A stretch of 64,000 nucleotides of DNA from assembly GCA_934700345.1 (NCBI GenBank), contig CAKUXP010000001.1, forward strand, positions 186,001 through 250,000. Reading direction: 5' to 3'. Below are positions 39,796-49,066 of the stretch, piece after piece. The notes beneath the pieces are model-generated. The model saw only the letters and a list, made by a program, of their open reading frames with translations. It searched no databases and was not told where the DNA came from. The stretch's first letter is position 1. Every line of letters begins with the position of its first letter. This stretch comes from an uncultured Fibrobacter sp. GTDB lineage: Bacteria; Fibrobacterota; Fibrobacteria; Fibrobacterales; Fibrobacteraceae. Made by a program: the position numbers and the translations under genes.

Positions 39796-42342
39796 TTACC
39801 CGATAACGAAGTTCCCGTTCCGGAAATCGACCGTGCAAGGAACATCGGGCTTGATGTCTCCGGCAATAATCGCGCGAGACAGTTTCCGCTCGACCTCGCG
39901 TTCGAGGAACCTCTGGATGGGACGCGCTCCGAATTCCGGACTGTAGGACTTGTCCGCAATTTCGTGAAGTGCGGCATCGGAAGCCTTGACGAGATAGCCT
40001 TCGCGAGCAGCCCGCTTCGAGAGATCGTCGAACTTGAGTTTTGCTATCGAGAGGATCTGCTCCTTGGAAAGGCTCTTGAACACGAGAACTTCATCGAGAC
40101 GGTTCAAGAATTCCGGACGGAAGAATCCCTTCAGCCTGGGCATGACGTCTCCGAGAGTGACTTCCTTTTTCGAATTCGCAAAGAGGTCCGATCCGAGGTT
40201 TGAAGTCATCAGGATGAGCGTATTCTTGAAGTTCACCGTGCGCCCCTTTCCGTCGGTCAATCGACCATCGTCAAGAACCTGCAGGAGTGCGTTGAATACG
40301 TCGGGGTGCGCCTTTTCCACTTCGTCGAGAAGTACCACGGAATAGGGCTTCGTGCGGACTGCTTCCGTTAGTTGGCCGCCTTCCTCGTAACCGACATATC
40401 CCGGAGGCGCGCCGATCAGGCGGGAAACGGAATGCTTTTCCATGTATTCGCTCATGTCGATTCGAACCATCGCATTTTCGCTGTCAAAAAGTTCTTCGGC
40501 GAGAGCCTTGGCGAGTTCCGTCTTTCCGACACCGGTCGGTCCGAGGAAAAGGAAACTTCCCACCGGAGCGTTTTCCCGGGAAAGCCCGCTCCGATTCCGC
40601 AGAATCGCTTCGGCAACCGCGGAGACCGCCGCATCCTGCCCGATAACCCGCCTGTGCAGACGCTCGTCGAGATGCAGGAGCTTTGCGCGTTCCGTTTCGC
40701 GGAGACGTGTCACCGGAATGCCCGTCCAGCGGCTCACTACTTGCGAGACGGTTTCCTCGGTCACTTCCTCGGTCAGTTCGCCGCTTTCGGATTCCTTGCG
40801 AGCCTTTTCTTCCAGGTCGGCAACCTCCTTTTCGAGCTTGACAATCGTGTTGTACTTGAGTTCGGCAGCCCGATTCAAGTCGTAGCGGGCTTCCGCCTGT
40901 TCCATTTCCTCGTGAGCCTTGTGAAGGCGTTCCTTGGCGACCTTCAGTTCGTTAAACTTTGCACGGCGTTCCTGCCACTTCGACTGCATCGCGGAGACGG
41001 CTGCCGATGTCGTCGAAAGTTCGTCCTTCAGTTCCGCAAGACGCTTCTTGCTCTTGTCGTCGTTTTCCTTGGCAAGAGCCTTTTCCTCGATTTTCAGCTG
41101 CAATTCCTTGCGCTGCAGGTCGTCTAGCGCCTCGGGTACGGTATCGAGCTGAGTTTTCACCATGCTCGCCGCCTCATCGATCAGGTCGATAGCCTTGTCG
41201 GGAAGAAACCTGTCCGCGATATAGCGGCTCGAAAGCTTGACCGCGGCAACAAGAGCGTCGTCATGAATCCGAACACCGTGATGCGTTTCAAAGCTATCCT
41301 TCACGCCTCTCAAAATGGAAATCGCCTCGTCCTGGGTCGGCTCCGTAACCGTCACCGGCTGGAAGCGCCTTTCAAGAGCGGCGTCCTTTTCGATGTAGCG
41401 ACGATATTCCTGCGTCGTCGTCGCACCGATGCAGTGGAGTTCTCCGCGTGCGAGCTTCGGCTTTAACATGTTGCCCAGGTCCATGCTGCCTTCCGTCTTT
41501 CCCGCTCCGACAATCGTGTGCAGTTCATCGATAAAGAGAAGCGTATTGCCGTCCTCTTCCAGGGCATTCAAGACGTTTTTTAGCCTTTCCTCAAAATCGC
41601 CTCGGTATTTCGCCCCGGCCATCAACGCCGACAGGTCGAGCGAAAAGAGCTTTTTCCCTTTTAACGCATCGGGAACATCGCCCTTGTAGATCCGCATCGC
41701 AAGACCTTCCACGATCGCTGTCTTTCCGACACCGGGTTCGCCGACAAGCACGGGATTGTTTTTTGTCTTTCTCGAAAGGATAAGGACGACGCGGCGGATT
41801 TCCTCTTCACGCCCGATAACCGGATCGAGCTTGCCTTCTTCGGCTAGCGAAACGAGTTCCCGACCGTATAGCTTGAGCGGGGATTCCTCTTCGGCGACAG
41901 CGGCGGCACTCATCGGATCGGAAAGCCACGTTTCCACGACTTCCGCACTTCCGAGCGCATCCTCGAAAACTTTTGCTATGCGCCGTTCTTCGGCAAATCG
42001 CATGAGCGCAATCAGCATGTTGCTAGGGCTTGCCGCCTGGGACGTCTGCCGACCGGCCTGGATAGCCGCCCGGAGAACGCGGGACAGATCCTCGTCGGGA
42101 CGCCCGGCATCCGGATTCACCCCGGCAAGTTTCGGAACGGAATCGAGGAACGGAGCGAGTTTTCCTTCCATTTCCTTGATATTCGCCTTTTTGGCGCGAT
42201 ACAGGTTTTTCAAGCGGGCGTCCGGCGCATCCAGAAGCCCATAGGCCAAGTGTACCACGCCCAGATAGGAATGGGACTTTTTGTCCATCAATTCTTGCGC
42301 CTTGGCAAGAACCTTTTCGGATTCATTTGAAAATTCAGACAT
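39796..42342 (-). CDS. clpB: Protein disaggregase ClpB
   Basis: AAA+ hexameric disaggregase that works with DnaK. The 848-residue product has a Clp-N domain (about 1-145), NBD1 with Walker [10 protein letters not shown], Walker [16 protein letters not shown], and a long coiled-coil M domain at about 400-520 ([20 protein letters not shown]). The M domain distinguishes ClpB from ClpA and ClpC. NBD2 has Walker [16 protein letters not shown], pore loop [16 protein letters not shown] and Walker [16 protein letters not shown] strong ribosome site, AAGGAGG, lies 4 nt before the ATG. It is preceded by a sigma-54-type promoter and a short hairpin rather than a visible CIRCE element. Confidence 0.97.
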   Translation of the reverse strand: MSEFSNESEKVLAKAQELMDKKSHSYLGVVHLAYGLLDAPDARLKNLYRAKKANIKEMEGKLAPFLDSVPKLAGVNPDAGRPDEDLSRVLRAAIQAGRQTSQAASPSNMLIALMRFAEERRIAKVFEDALGSAEVVETWLSDPMSAAAVAEEESPLKLYGRELVSLAEEGKLDPVIGREEEIRRVVLILSRKTKNNPVLVGEPGVGKTAIVEGLAMRIYKGDVPDALKGKKLFSLDLSALMAGAKYRGDFEERLKNVLNALEEDGNTLLFIDELHTIVGAGKTEGSMDLGNMLKPKLARGELHCIGATTTQEYRRYIEKDAALERRFQPVTVTEPTQDEAISILRGVKDSFETHHGVRIHDDALVAAVKLSSRYIADRFLPDKAIDLIDEAASMVKTQLDTVPEALDDLQRKELQLKIEEKALAKENDDKSKKRLAELKDELSTTSAAVSAMQSKWQERRAKFNELKVAKERLHKAHEEMEQAEARYDLNRAAELKYNTIVKLEKEVADLEEKARKESESGELTEEVTEETVSQVVSRWTGIPVTRLRETERAKLLHLDERLHRRVIGQDAAVSAVAEAILRNRSGLSRENAPVGSFLFLGPTGVGKTELAKALAEELFDSENAMVRIDMSEYMEKHSVSRLIGAPPGYVGYEEGGQLTEAVRTKPYSVVLLDEVEKAHPDVFNALLQVLDDGRLTDGKGRTVNFKNTLILMTSNLGSDLFANSKKEVTLGDVMPRLKGFFRPEFLNRLDEVLVFKSLSKEQILSIAKLKFDDLSKRAAREGYLVKASDAALHEIADKSYSPEFGARPIQRFLEREVERKLSRAIIAGDIKPDVPCTVDFRNGNFVIG

Positions 42343-42350
42343 AAAACCTC

Positions 42351-42368
42351 CTTGCCGTATTTGGCAAG
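42351..42368 (-). promoter_or_regulatory. Hairpin overlapping the clpB Shine-Dalgarno
   Basis: In the clpB leader CTTGCC pairs with GGCAAG around a 6-nt loop. The last three stem bases are also the first three of the AAGGAGG ribosome site, so a folded stem would hinder 30S binding and its melting would expose it. The stem is only 6 bp, consistent with a heat- or factor-opened switch; this is inference. Confidence 0.4.
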
Positions 42369-42390
42369 CTTATTTTTCCGCATTCGTATA

Positions 42391-42406
42391 AGCAAAGGGC
42401 GTGCCA
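42391..42406 (-). promoter_or_regulatory. Sigma-54 (-24/-12) promoter of clpB
   Basis: The minus strand reads TGGCACGCCCTTTGCT. This fits the RpoN consensus TGGCACG-N4-TTGCW exactly, with the required GG and GC ten bases apart. The predicted transcript start is near 42380, giving a leader of about 38 nt that contains the hairpin and the ribosome site. Confidence 0.62.
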
Positions 42407-42450
42407 GTCCGAAAAACGCGAAAAACGGTCCGAAAATGAAGAATTGAAAA

Positions 42451-42460
42451 GAAACGTTTC
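42451..42460. promoter_or_regulatory. Palindrome GAAACGTTTC between clpB and fba
   Basis: A perfect 10-nt palindrome centred on CG, followed 5 nt later by another GAAAC. The form resembles LacI-family operators. It lies 45 nt upstream of the sigma-54 site (minus direction) and about 105 nt upstream of the fba -10 box. Function not established. Confidence 0.3.
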
Positions 42461-42564
42461 GTTTTGAAACACGAATTTGCCGAATTGGAAACATCCTTCG
42501 CAAAAGACGGCTTCCCCGCGACAAAAAAAACGCCAGGGCGCATCTCCATTCCCGATGAATTTTC

Positions 42565-42627
42565 TACATTATGGGGCAGTAAACGAATTGCGGGAATAAC
42601 CGCATTCACAACTCACAGAGGTAAAAA
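42565..42627 (+). promoter_or_regulatory. Putative promoter and leader of fba
   Basis: TACATT at 42565-42570, in the context TTTCTACATTATG, matches the box upstream of purH. The ribosome site AGAGGT is 5-6 nt before the ATG. Confidence 0.4.
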
Positions 42628-43644
42628 ATGGCAGTTTCCTACAAGTCCCTCGGCTTGGTCAATACCAAGGAAATGTTTGCGGACGCGATGAAGAATCATT
42701 ACGCGGTTCCGGCGTACAACTTCAACAATATGGAACAGATGCAGGCGATCATTCAGGCTTGCGTCGAAACCAAGTCTCCGGTAATCCTCCAGGTTTCCTC
42801 GGGCGCTCGCAAGTATGCAAACCAAACCCTTCTCCGCTACATGGCGCAGGGTGCGGTGGAATACGCCAAGGAACTGGGACTCGCCGAACCGCAGATTTGT
42901 CTGCACCTCGACCACGGAAACTCTTTCGAACTCTGCAAGTCCTGCATCGACATGGGCTTCTCTTCCGTGATGATTGACGGCTCCTCCCTCCCCTACGACG
43001 AAAACGTTGCCCTCACCAAGAAGGTCTGCGACTACGCTCACGCCCAGAAGGACTATGTCACCGTCGAAGGTGAACTCGGCGTTCTCGCCGGCGTCGAGGA
43101 CGAAGTGTCCGCTGAAGAATCCCACTATACGCGTCCGGAAGAAGTTATCGACTTCACGAGCAAGACCGGTGTCGATTCCCTCGCTATCTCGATCGGAACA
43201 AGCCACGGCCGCTGCAAGTTCAAGCCGGAACAGTGCACGCGCAATGCAGACGGAGTCTTGATTCCGCCTCCGCTCGCTTTCGACGTTCTCGCCGAAATCG
43301 AAAAGAAGCTCCCGGGCTTCCCCATCGTTCTCCACGGTTCCTCCTCCGTTCCGCAGGAATATGTCCGCGAAATCGAAAAGTACGGTGGAAAGATTCCTGA
43401 TTCTGTCGGCATTCCCGAAGAACAGCTCCGCAAGGCAGCAAAGTCCGCTGTCTGCAAAATCAACATCGACTCCGACGGACGTCTTGCCATGACCGCCGCT
43501 ATCCGCAAGGTCTTTGTCGAATCCCCGAGCGAATTCGACCCGCGCAAGTATCTCGGACCGGCTCGTGACGAGCTCAAGAAGATGTATGCCCGCAAAAACC
43601 GTGAAGTTCTCGGTTCCGCCGACCGCCTTCCGTTTGCCAAGTAG
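42628..43644 (+). CDS. fba: Fructose-bisphosphate aldolase, class II
   Basis: Zinc-dependent aldolase of glycolysis and gluconeogenesis. The 338-residue product starts MAVSYKSLGLVNTKEMFADA. It then has YAVPAYNFNNMEQMQAI, the zinc and catalytic motif CLHLDHGNSFELC, VTVEGELGVLAGVEDEV, SIGTSHGRCKF and VLHGSSSVPQEYV. It has its own promoter box and terminator. Confidence 0.96.
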   Translation: MAVSYKSLGLVNTKEMFADAMKNHYAVPAYNFNNMEQMQAIIQACVETKSPVILQVSSGARKYANQTLLRYMAQGAVEYAKELGLAEPQICLHLDHGNSFELCKSCIDMGFSSVMIDGSSLPYDENVALTKKVCDYAHAQKDYVTVEGELGVLAGVEDEVSAEESHYTRPEEVIDFTSKTGVDSLAISIGTSHGRCKFKPEQCTRNADGVLIPPPLAFDVLAEIEKKLPGFPIVLHGSSSVPQEYVREIEKYGGKIPDSVGIPEEQLRKAAKSAVCKINIDSDGRLAMTAAIRKVFVESPSEFDPRKYLGPARDELKKMYARKNREVLGSADRLPFAK

Positions 43645-43666
43645 TCTTTCCGGTTGATATTGTTCC

Positions 43667-43703
43667 TTTTTAAGTCTCGTACATCGTGTACGAGACTTTT
43701 TTG
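43667..43703 (+). terminator. Terminator after fba
   Basis: An 11-bp perfect stem, AGTCTCGTACA paired with TGTACGAGACT, has a 3-nt loop and is followed by TTTTTTG. A strong hairpin. Confidence 0.92.
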
Positions 43704-43714
43704 AGGTCTAGAAG

Positions 43715-43957
43715 ATGAAAGTTTGCCCCCATTGCGGTGCGGAAATTCCAGACAAGGCGCTTAACTGCAAGGAGTGCGGAAGCGATGCGAAGACCGGCTG
43801 GGCAGAAAATGCGGAAAACGCCGACCTGGAAATGCCCGATTACGATGAAATTTTGGAAAATGAATTCGGTTCTTCTAGAAAGATGTTTTCAAAAATCGTG
43901 ACCGCGGTTATCGCTGGAATTGTCGCGCTGATTCTCTTGGTAGCTTTTGTTGTGTAG
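43715..43957 (+). CDS. Small zinc-ribbon membrane protein
   Basis: This 80-residue protein starts MKVCPHCGAEIPDKALNCKE and has two CxxC pairs (CPHC, CKEC) forming a zinc ribbon. An acidic middle and a C-terminal helix (IVTAVIAGIVALILLVAFVV) suggest a tail anchor. The ribosome site is GAGGT, following the fba terminator. It converges with the kinase gene with no gap. Function unknown. Confidence 0.83.
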   Translation: MKVCPHCGAEIPDKALNCKECGSDAKTGWAENAENADLEMPDYDEILENEFGSSRKMFSKIVTAVIAGIVALILLVAFVV

Positions 43958-46900
43958 CTAGCTGTTGAGAATATCTTTGAGTTCCGCAACGAACTGGTGC
44001 GCCTTTTCGAAATCAAAATCGTCAATCGCCAGCCTGAGTTTCTTGAGAAGCTCGGATCGTTTCGGTTCGAACTTGATGCGTTCTACCACTTTCAGGGCAA
44101 TCCGGCAGTCCATCGGAACGGCTTCCCGGATAGCCGGTTCGATCATTTCGAGCATTTTGGCGAGCTTGCTTTCCGCATTCGGATCGTCAATCTGTTCATC
44201 GTCCTGCTCGCCGATCGCCGTCGCAGCAAGAGGAATCGCTTTTCGGACCCTTTCGATCAGTTGCTGGAGGATATCTCCAAGCTTGTTCCACGAGAGCGTT
44301 TCCAGCTTGACATCGTCGGATGAAATCTGGAATTCGAGCTTTGCTGCCATTTCCTGCAATTTCGTGCAGCCGATGGTCCCCGCAATGCCCTTAAGCGTAT
44401 GGGCCATGCGGACAGCCTGTTCCTTTTCCCCGTTTTGGAGACTGTTTCCGATTTTTTGAATATACCCGTCAAAGTCATCGACAAACCGACGAATTACCTT
44501 GAGATACAGCGGCTTGCTGCCAACCGAACGGTATAGTCCGAGTTCCGCATCGAAATAAGGAATTCGGTCGAACGCGGCGAGAAACGGATCTTTGACGGCG
44601 ACTACCGGCTTGATTGATTGACTAGCGGTTTGCGTATTTTTGTCAGGAGCCTTCTTTAGCCACTTGGAAAGTTCCGCGTAAAACTCGACTGGATCTATCG
44701 GCTTTGTAATATGGGCGTTTAGGCCCGCATCCAGGCTTTTTTCCTTGTCTCCCTGGAGGGCCCGGGCGCTCATGGCGACGATGGGAACGTTTCGTTTTTT
44801 CTCGTTCGACATTTGGCGGATAAGCCTTGTCGCCTCGAAACCGTCCATGATGGGCATTTGCAAATCCATCAGAATCAGTGCGTAATCGTGTTTGCCGACC
44901 GCCTCGACGGCTTCCTTTCCGTTATTCGTCACATCGACATCCAGTCCGACCCGATTCAAGAGCTCAATGGCAAGTTCCTGGTTGAGAGCGTTGTCCTCGA
45001 CTAGCAGGATAGAAGCCCGTTCAAAGCGATATTCCGGCTGGACTCTCGGCTTGTGCGTCTTGCTATCTTCGATGACTCGGAATCCAAGCGCCTCTTCCAG
45101 GGTGTTCTTCAAGTCCTCGAGCAGGAAGGGTTTCGGTAAAAAGCGTTTGAAACCCGCTTCGACCGCTTCCTTGAGGTGTTCGTCGTCATTTTGTTTAAAA
45201 ATTGCGACAAGAGGCGGCATTTTTCCGCCTAAATCAGCCAGCCGTTTAGACAGGGACCGGGCGGACGTTTCCTGGAGATTCCAGGCTATCATAACGCAGT
45301 CGAAAGCCCCCGGCGAGAACCGTTCCAGAAGCTCGTCGGCACTTGCGACCAAAACAGATTCCATTCCAATCGCTTTGAAAATCTTTTCGAGAATATTCCG
45401 GGCCTCGAAATTCTCGTCAAGCGCAAGGACGCGCTTTCCTTGGAGTGGAGATTTTCCCTTGTTTGGCGGACGGTCGATAACATCGAATGTTACCGTAAAG
45501 TAAAATTCGCTGCCTTTCCCGGGCTCGCTCCTGACCTGAAGTTCCCCGCCCATCAATTCGACCAGGGAGTGGGAAATGGCCAGTCCGAGACCGGTTCCGC
45601 CGTACTTGCGGGTCATGGAGTCGTTTGCCTGCGTAAAGACGTGGAAAAGTTTTTCGGACTGTTCCGCGGTCATCCCGATCCCCGAATCACAGACGCTGAT
45701 GTAAATTGTCGCCCTGGAATTTTCGAGCTTGACAAGACGCATTTTTAAGATGACCTGCCCGCGTTCCGTAAATTTTTCCGCATTGTTGATCAGGTTCGTT
45801 AAAATCTGCGTCAGATGCAGCGGATCCCCGAAAACGCGCTCGGGAATGTTTGGATCGATATCCGCCAAAAGCTCGATAGGCTTTCCCGTAATCCGCACTA
45901 CGGCTATCGAAAGCACACCGGAGATAGTTTCCCGGAAAGCAAAGGGGATGTGTTCCAATTTCTGTTTCTTCGCTTCGATTTTCGAATAATCCAGGATGTT
46001 GTTGATAATACCGAGAAGCGATTTTGCCGCATACGAAATTCTATCGATATAGTGTTCCTGTTTCGGCGTAAGTTCCGTTGCGAGTGCCAGATCGGACATT
46101 CCGATAATCGCGTTCATCGGCGTGCGGATTTCATGGCTCATGTTCGCAAGGAATAGACTTTTCGCCTTGGTCGCCTCCTTGGCTTCTCTTTCCGCCTCGA
46201 TGATCGGCGTAATATCCGTAATAAAGAAGAGATATCCTAGGCTATTGGAATCCTTGGAACGCAGGAGACAGCCCTGCCCGTGACACCAGAGCTGGGTTCC
46301 GTTTTTCAGAGGCAATTCAAAATTCGCCGACCAGATATTTCCGTTTTCGAGGGATTCAAGCGGCATATCCAGGACGCTTTGCGGGATGCCGACCGAAGCG
46401 AGGTCTTCATACGACTTGCCGATAAGCGAAGTCGCCGAACATCCCAGAAATTTTTCCAGGTTTCTGGACGCGTAGATGATTTTCAGGTCGTTGTCAAAAA
46501 TGAAAATCGTATTCTGGGAAGACGACATGATGGCATCGAGGAAGGAATCCTTGCGAACCGCGGCGGTTTCATCGGAAACGAGAAAAAGGTAACGGACAGA
46601 TGCGTCATCTTCGATAAGCAGGTTGAAAGAGATGTTCCACCAGAGGATCTTTCCGTTCTTCTGCTGTAAGACAATCTGGTGCTGGCCGATTTCGCTTGTC
46701 TGCGGCGGAGCCGTCTTTTGCGCGTTCAATACAAAGTTCTTGAATTCCGGATTCGGGATTATCTCCCAGAGCGAAGTGCCAAGCAGATCCCGCCAGTCCG
46801 CGTTGCCGGTCACCCGGGCGATGCTTGTACTGGTCCGCAAGACATTGAACAGGTTGTCCGTAAGGATGAGCGAAAAATACTTGCTGTCCAGAATCGCATC

Positions 46901-47902
46901 AAAAATCGTACTGGAACTCACACTGTCCGACAGGTCCTTGGAAACGATCTTTCGGAAAAGAAGGCGACTGCCGACCAGAGATGCGATTATCAGGAAGAAA
47001 ACGCAGCCGCCTGCAAACAGGACAAAGTCCTTCGTCTTTTCGCTGAGAAGCGCGGCGGTCTTGCTCTGGGGAACGATATGGACAAGGTGCATCGGAAGCT
47101 TCGAAAGAGGCGTTACCATGACCGAGTAAGCCTTGCCGTCTTTCGAAAAACGGTAGTTTACGACATTGGAGCTTTTGAGCGAATCCGCGTCGAAAAGCGA
47201 ATCTGTCGCTTCCAGGAGAGTCTGAACGGAATCCAGGGTGATTTCCCCGAGGTTTGTCTGGTAAGGGAAATAAGTGTAGATACTGTCCGTTTCGCTGTTT
47301 ACGAGCATTGTCAGTCCCCCGCTTTCCTTTGAGAGAGGCGAAAGCAGGCTGCGGAATTCGTTCAAGTCGATATCTTCGGCGACAATTCCCTGGATTTTGT
47401 CGCGACGTTTCCACACCGGAGCGGAAATCGTCAGGACCCGTTTCCTTGCGCTGTAGTTATTCGATGGCCCCGAATAGGCAAGCCCTTTGTTTCTGCTCGG
47501 TTCAAGATACCAGGACTTGGTCCTAAATTCAAGATGGGCGGGATCCCTTTTAAAACCTCGGGAGCTGGCAAAAAAACCGTCTGTCGTTCCATAGTAGATA
47601 TCGACGACCTTCCACTTATGGACTTCCGAAGAAAGGGCTGAACGGACACTTGCGTTAGACTTGTTCTGGATCGAGCGAAGCGTCCTCTCAAAATGCCCGA
47701 CATAGGAATGGATCTTTTGCTCGAGAGATTGCGAAATCTGCAGCAGGGATTTTCCGGACTCTGCGGATGCCGATTCAAAGAGAAAGGAGCGCATATATGC
47801 GGTAAAGGCAAAAAAGCAGATGACCATCGCGACCAATGTCGAAATCGTATAGACCCAGATGATCCTTGAACCAAGTTCCCGCTTAGAGCCGTTTCCGTCC
47901 AT
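43958..47902 (-). CDS. Hybrid sensor histidine kinase (Cache-PAS-PAS-HisKA-HATPase-REC-REC-Hpt)
   Basis: A 1314-residue phosphorelay kinase. Order: transmembrane helix ([20 protein letters not shown], about 15-35), periplasmic Cache-like sensor (about 40-290), second helix ([20 protein letters not shown]), and two PAS domains (about 340-575). HisKA follows with [20 protein letters not shown] (phospho-His near 590), then the ATPase with [12 protein letters not shown] and [15 protein letters not shown]1 (about 820-940) lacks the phospho-acceptor Asp: the position after FDCVMI is Ala in IAWNL. REC2 (about 960-1085) is intact ([21 protein letters not shown], Lys in TKPID). The Hpt domain (about 1150-1240) has [17 protein letters not shown] 47902 shares a base with the regulator stop. 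Confidence 0.93.
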   Translation of the reverse strand: MDGNGSKRELGSRIIWVYTISTLVAMVICFFAFTAYMRSFLFESASAESGKSLLQISQSLEQKIHSYVGHFERTLRSIQNKSNASVRSALSSEVHKWKVVDIYYGTTDGFFASSRGFKRDPAHLEFRTKSWYLEPSRNKGLAYSGPSNNYSARKRVLTISAPVWKRRDKIQGIVAEDIDLNEFRSLLSPLSKESGGLTMLVNSETDSIYTYFPYQTNLGEITLDSVQTLLEATDSLFDADSLKSSNVVNYRFSKDGKAYSVMVTPLSKLPMHLVHIVPQSKTAALLSEKTKDFVLFAGGCVFFLIIASLVGSRLLFRKIVSKDLSDSVSSSTIFDAILDSKYFSLILTDNLFNVLRTSTSIARVTGNADWRDLLGTSLWEIIPNPEFKNFVLNAQKTAPPQTSEIGQHQIVLQQKNGKILWWNISFNLLIEDDASVRYLFLVSDETAAVRKDSFLDAIMSSSQNTIFIFDNDLKIIYASRNLEKFLGCSATSLIGKSYEDLASVGIPQSVLDMPLESLENGNIWSANFELPLKNGTQLWCHGQGCLLRSKDSNSLGYLFFITDITPIIEAEREAKEATKAKSLFLANMSHEIRTPMNAIIGMSDLALATELTPKQEHYIDRISYAAKSLLGIINNILDYSKIEAKKQKLEHIPFAFRETISGVLSIAVVRITGKPIELLADIDPNIPERVFGDPLHLTQILTNLINNAEKFTERGQVILKMRLVKLENSRATIYISVCDSGIGMTAEQSEKLFHVFTQANDSMTRKYGGTGLGLAISHSLVELMGGELQVRSEPGKGSEFYFTVTFDVIDRPPNKGKSPLQGKRVLALDENFEARNILEKIFKAIGMESVLVASADELLERFSPGAFDCVMIAWNLQETSARSLSKRLADLGGKMPPLVAIFKQNDDEHLKEAVEAGFKRFLPKPFLLEDLKNTLEEALGFRVIEDSKTHKPRVQPEYRFERASILLVEDNALNQELAIELLNRVGLDVDVTNNGKEAVEAVGKHDYALILMDLQMPIMDGFEATRLIRQMSNEKKRNVPIVAMSARALQGDKEKSLDAGLNAHITKPIDPVEFYAELSKWLKKAPDKNTQTASQSIKPVVAVKDPFLAAFDRIPYFDAELGLYRSVGSKPLYLKVIRRFVDDFDGYIQKIGNSLQNGEKEQAVRMAHTLKGIAGTIGCTKLQEMAAKLEFQISSDDVKLETLSWNKLGDILQQLIERVRKAIPLAATAIGEQDDEQIDDPNAESKLAKMLEMIEPAIREAVPMDCRIALKVVERIKFEPKRSELLKKLRLAIDDFDFEKAHQFVAELKDILNS

Positions 47903-48987
47903 CAATCTGCAAAACCCTTATAAATTTCCGGGAGTTCATTTGCGAAACTATCAAAAGCCTTGATGACATCCGGGTCAAAATGCCTGCCTGCCGCATTATG
48001 GATTATGGATACTGCTTCACCGTGAGGAATCGCGGCTTTGTAAACCCTCTTGGAAATCAATGCGTCATAGACATCGGCCACAGCCATCAAACGCGCTTCG
48101 AGCGGGATCTTTTCTCCCGAAAGTCCCTCCGGGTAGCCCGAACCGTCCCATTTCTCGTGATGGCTTTTTGCGATATTTGCCGCAATGACCACCATCGGAT
48201 TGTCTCGCAGTTCGTGCATCGCCGAAAGCAGCACCTGGTAGCCCAGCTCGGTATGCGTTTTCATCTTTTCGCGTTCTTCAAAAGTAAGGCGTCCCGGCTT
48301 TCTCAAAATATCGTCCGGAATTCCAACCTTTCCGATGTCGTGCAGTGGAGCCGCAATCGCATATTCCTCGATTGTCTCGTCATCCGGGAAAACGTTCCGG
48401 TACTTTTCGCTTCGGCCCATTGCCTGCGCAAGCTTTCGCACCACAATCTGCGTTCGCCTCAAATGCGCCCCGGTTTCATTGTCTCGGAATTCCGCAAGCG
48501 CCCCAAGACTTGTAAGCATCACCTGCAGCGTTTTTTGCAAATCCTTCGTCTTTTGGAAAAGCTCCGATGTGCGTTCCTCGACAAGTTCGGAAAGATGGTC
48601 TCGCGTAAACTTTCGCTCTAGCTGGTTTCGTATCCGCAGCTTGAGAAGCTTGGCATTGAAAGGTTTCGCGATGTAATCGTCAGCTCCGAGAGAAAGCCCT
48701 TTCATTTCGCTGTCGTTTTCCGCCTGGGCGGTAAGGAAGATGACCGGCGTGTTTTCGCATCCCGGAATTTCCTTGAACTTCAGGAACGTTTCGTAGCCGT
48801 CCATTTCGGGCATCATTACGTCGAGAAGAATCAGGTCGAACGATCGGCGTTGTGCAAGCTCAAGTGCGCCCTTTCCGCTCAGTGCGACATGCACGCTGTA
48901 ATTTTCCTGGGCAAGGACCCCTTCGAGCACTTCGATATTCGGCTTTGTGTCGTCGACAACGAGAATCTGGGGCTTTCTTTGTTCCAT
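47902..48987 (-). CDS. Response regulator with HD-GYP phosphodiesterase domain
   Basis: This 361-residue RpfG-like protein has an N-terminal receiver (ILVVDDTKPNIEVLEGVLAQ, FDLILLDVMMPEMDGYE with the acceptor Asp, Lys in YIAKPFN) and a C-terminal HD-GYP domain (HDIGKVGIPDDIL, HHEKWDGSGYPEGLSGE, ARLMAVADVYDAL). HD-GYP domains hydrolyse cyclic di-GMP. The overlap with the kinase gene (TGATG) makes the pair a likely cognate system controlling c-di-GMP. ATG 48987 lacks a Shine-Dalgarno and has TAGATT 8 nt upstream, so it is probably leaderless; a TTG at 49026 would add 13 residues. Confidence 0.92.
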   Translation of the reverse strand: MEQRKPQILVVDDTKPNIEVLEGVLAQENYSVHVALSGKGALELAQRRSFDLILLDVMMPEMDGYETFLKFKEIPGCENTPVIFLTAQAENDSEMKGLSLGADDYIAKPFNAKLLKLRIRNQLERKFTRDHLSELVEERTSELFQKTKDLQKTLQVMLTSLGALAEFRDNETGAHLRRTQIVVRKLAQAMGRSEKYRNVFPDDETIEEYAIAAPLHDIGKVGIPDDILRKPGRLTFEEREKMKTHTELGYQVLLSAMHELRDNPMVVIAANIAKSHHEKWDGSGYPEGLSGEKIPLEARLMAVADVYDALISKRVYKAAIPHGEAVSIIHNAAGRHFDPDVIKAFDSFANELPEIYKGFAD

Positions 48988-49066
48988 ATAGGAATAATCT
49001 ATCTTGCTTTGCGGAAAAACGGACAACTAAAACGTTCCAATATGGAATAGTGTGCACTTTTCAGGC

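Noticed and set aside
42343..42627. CIRCE element (TTAGCACTC-N9-GAGTGCTAA) for clpB
   Set aside because: The sequence is not present; only the sigma-54 site and hairpin were found.
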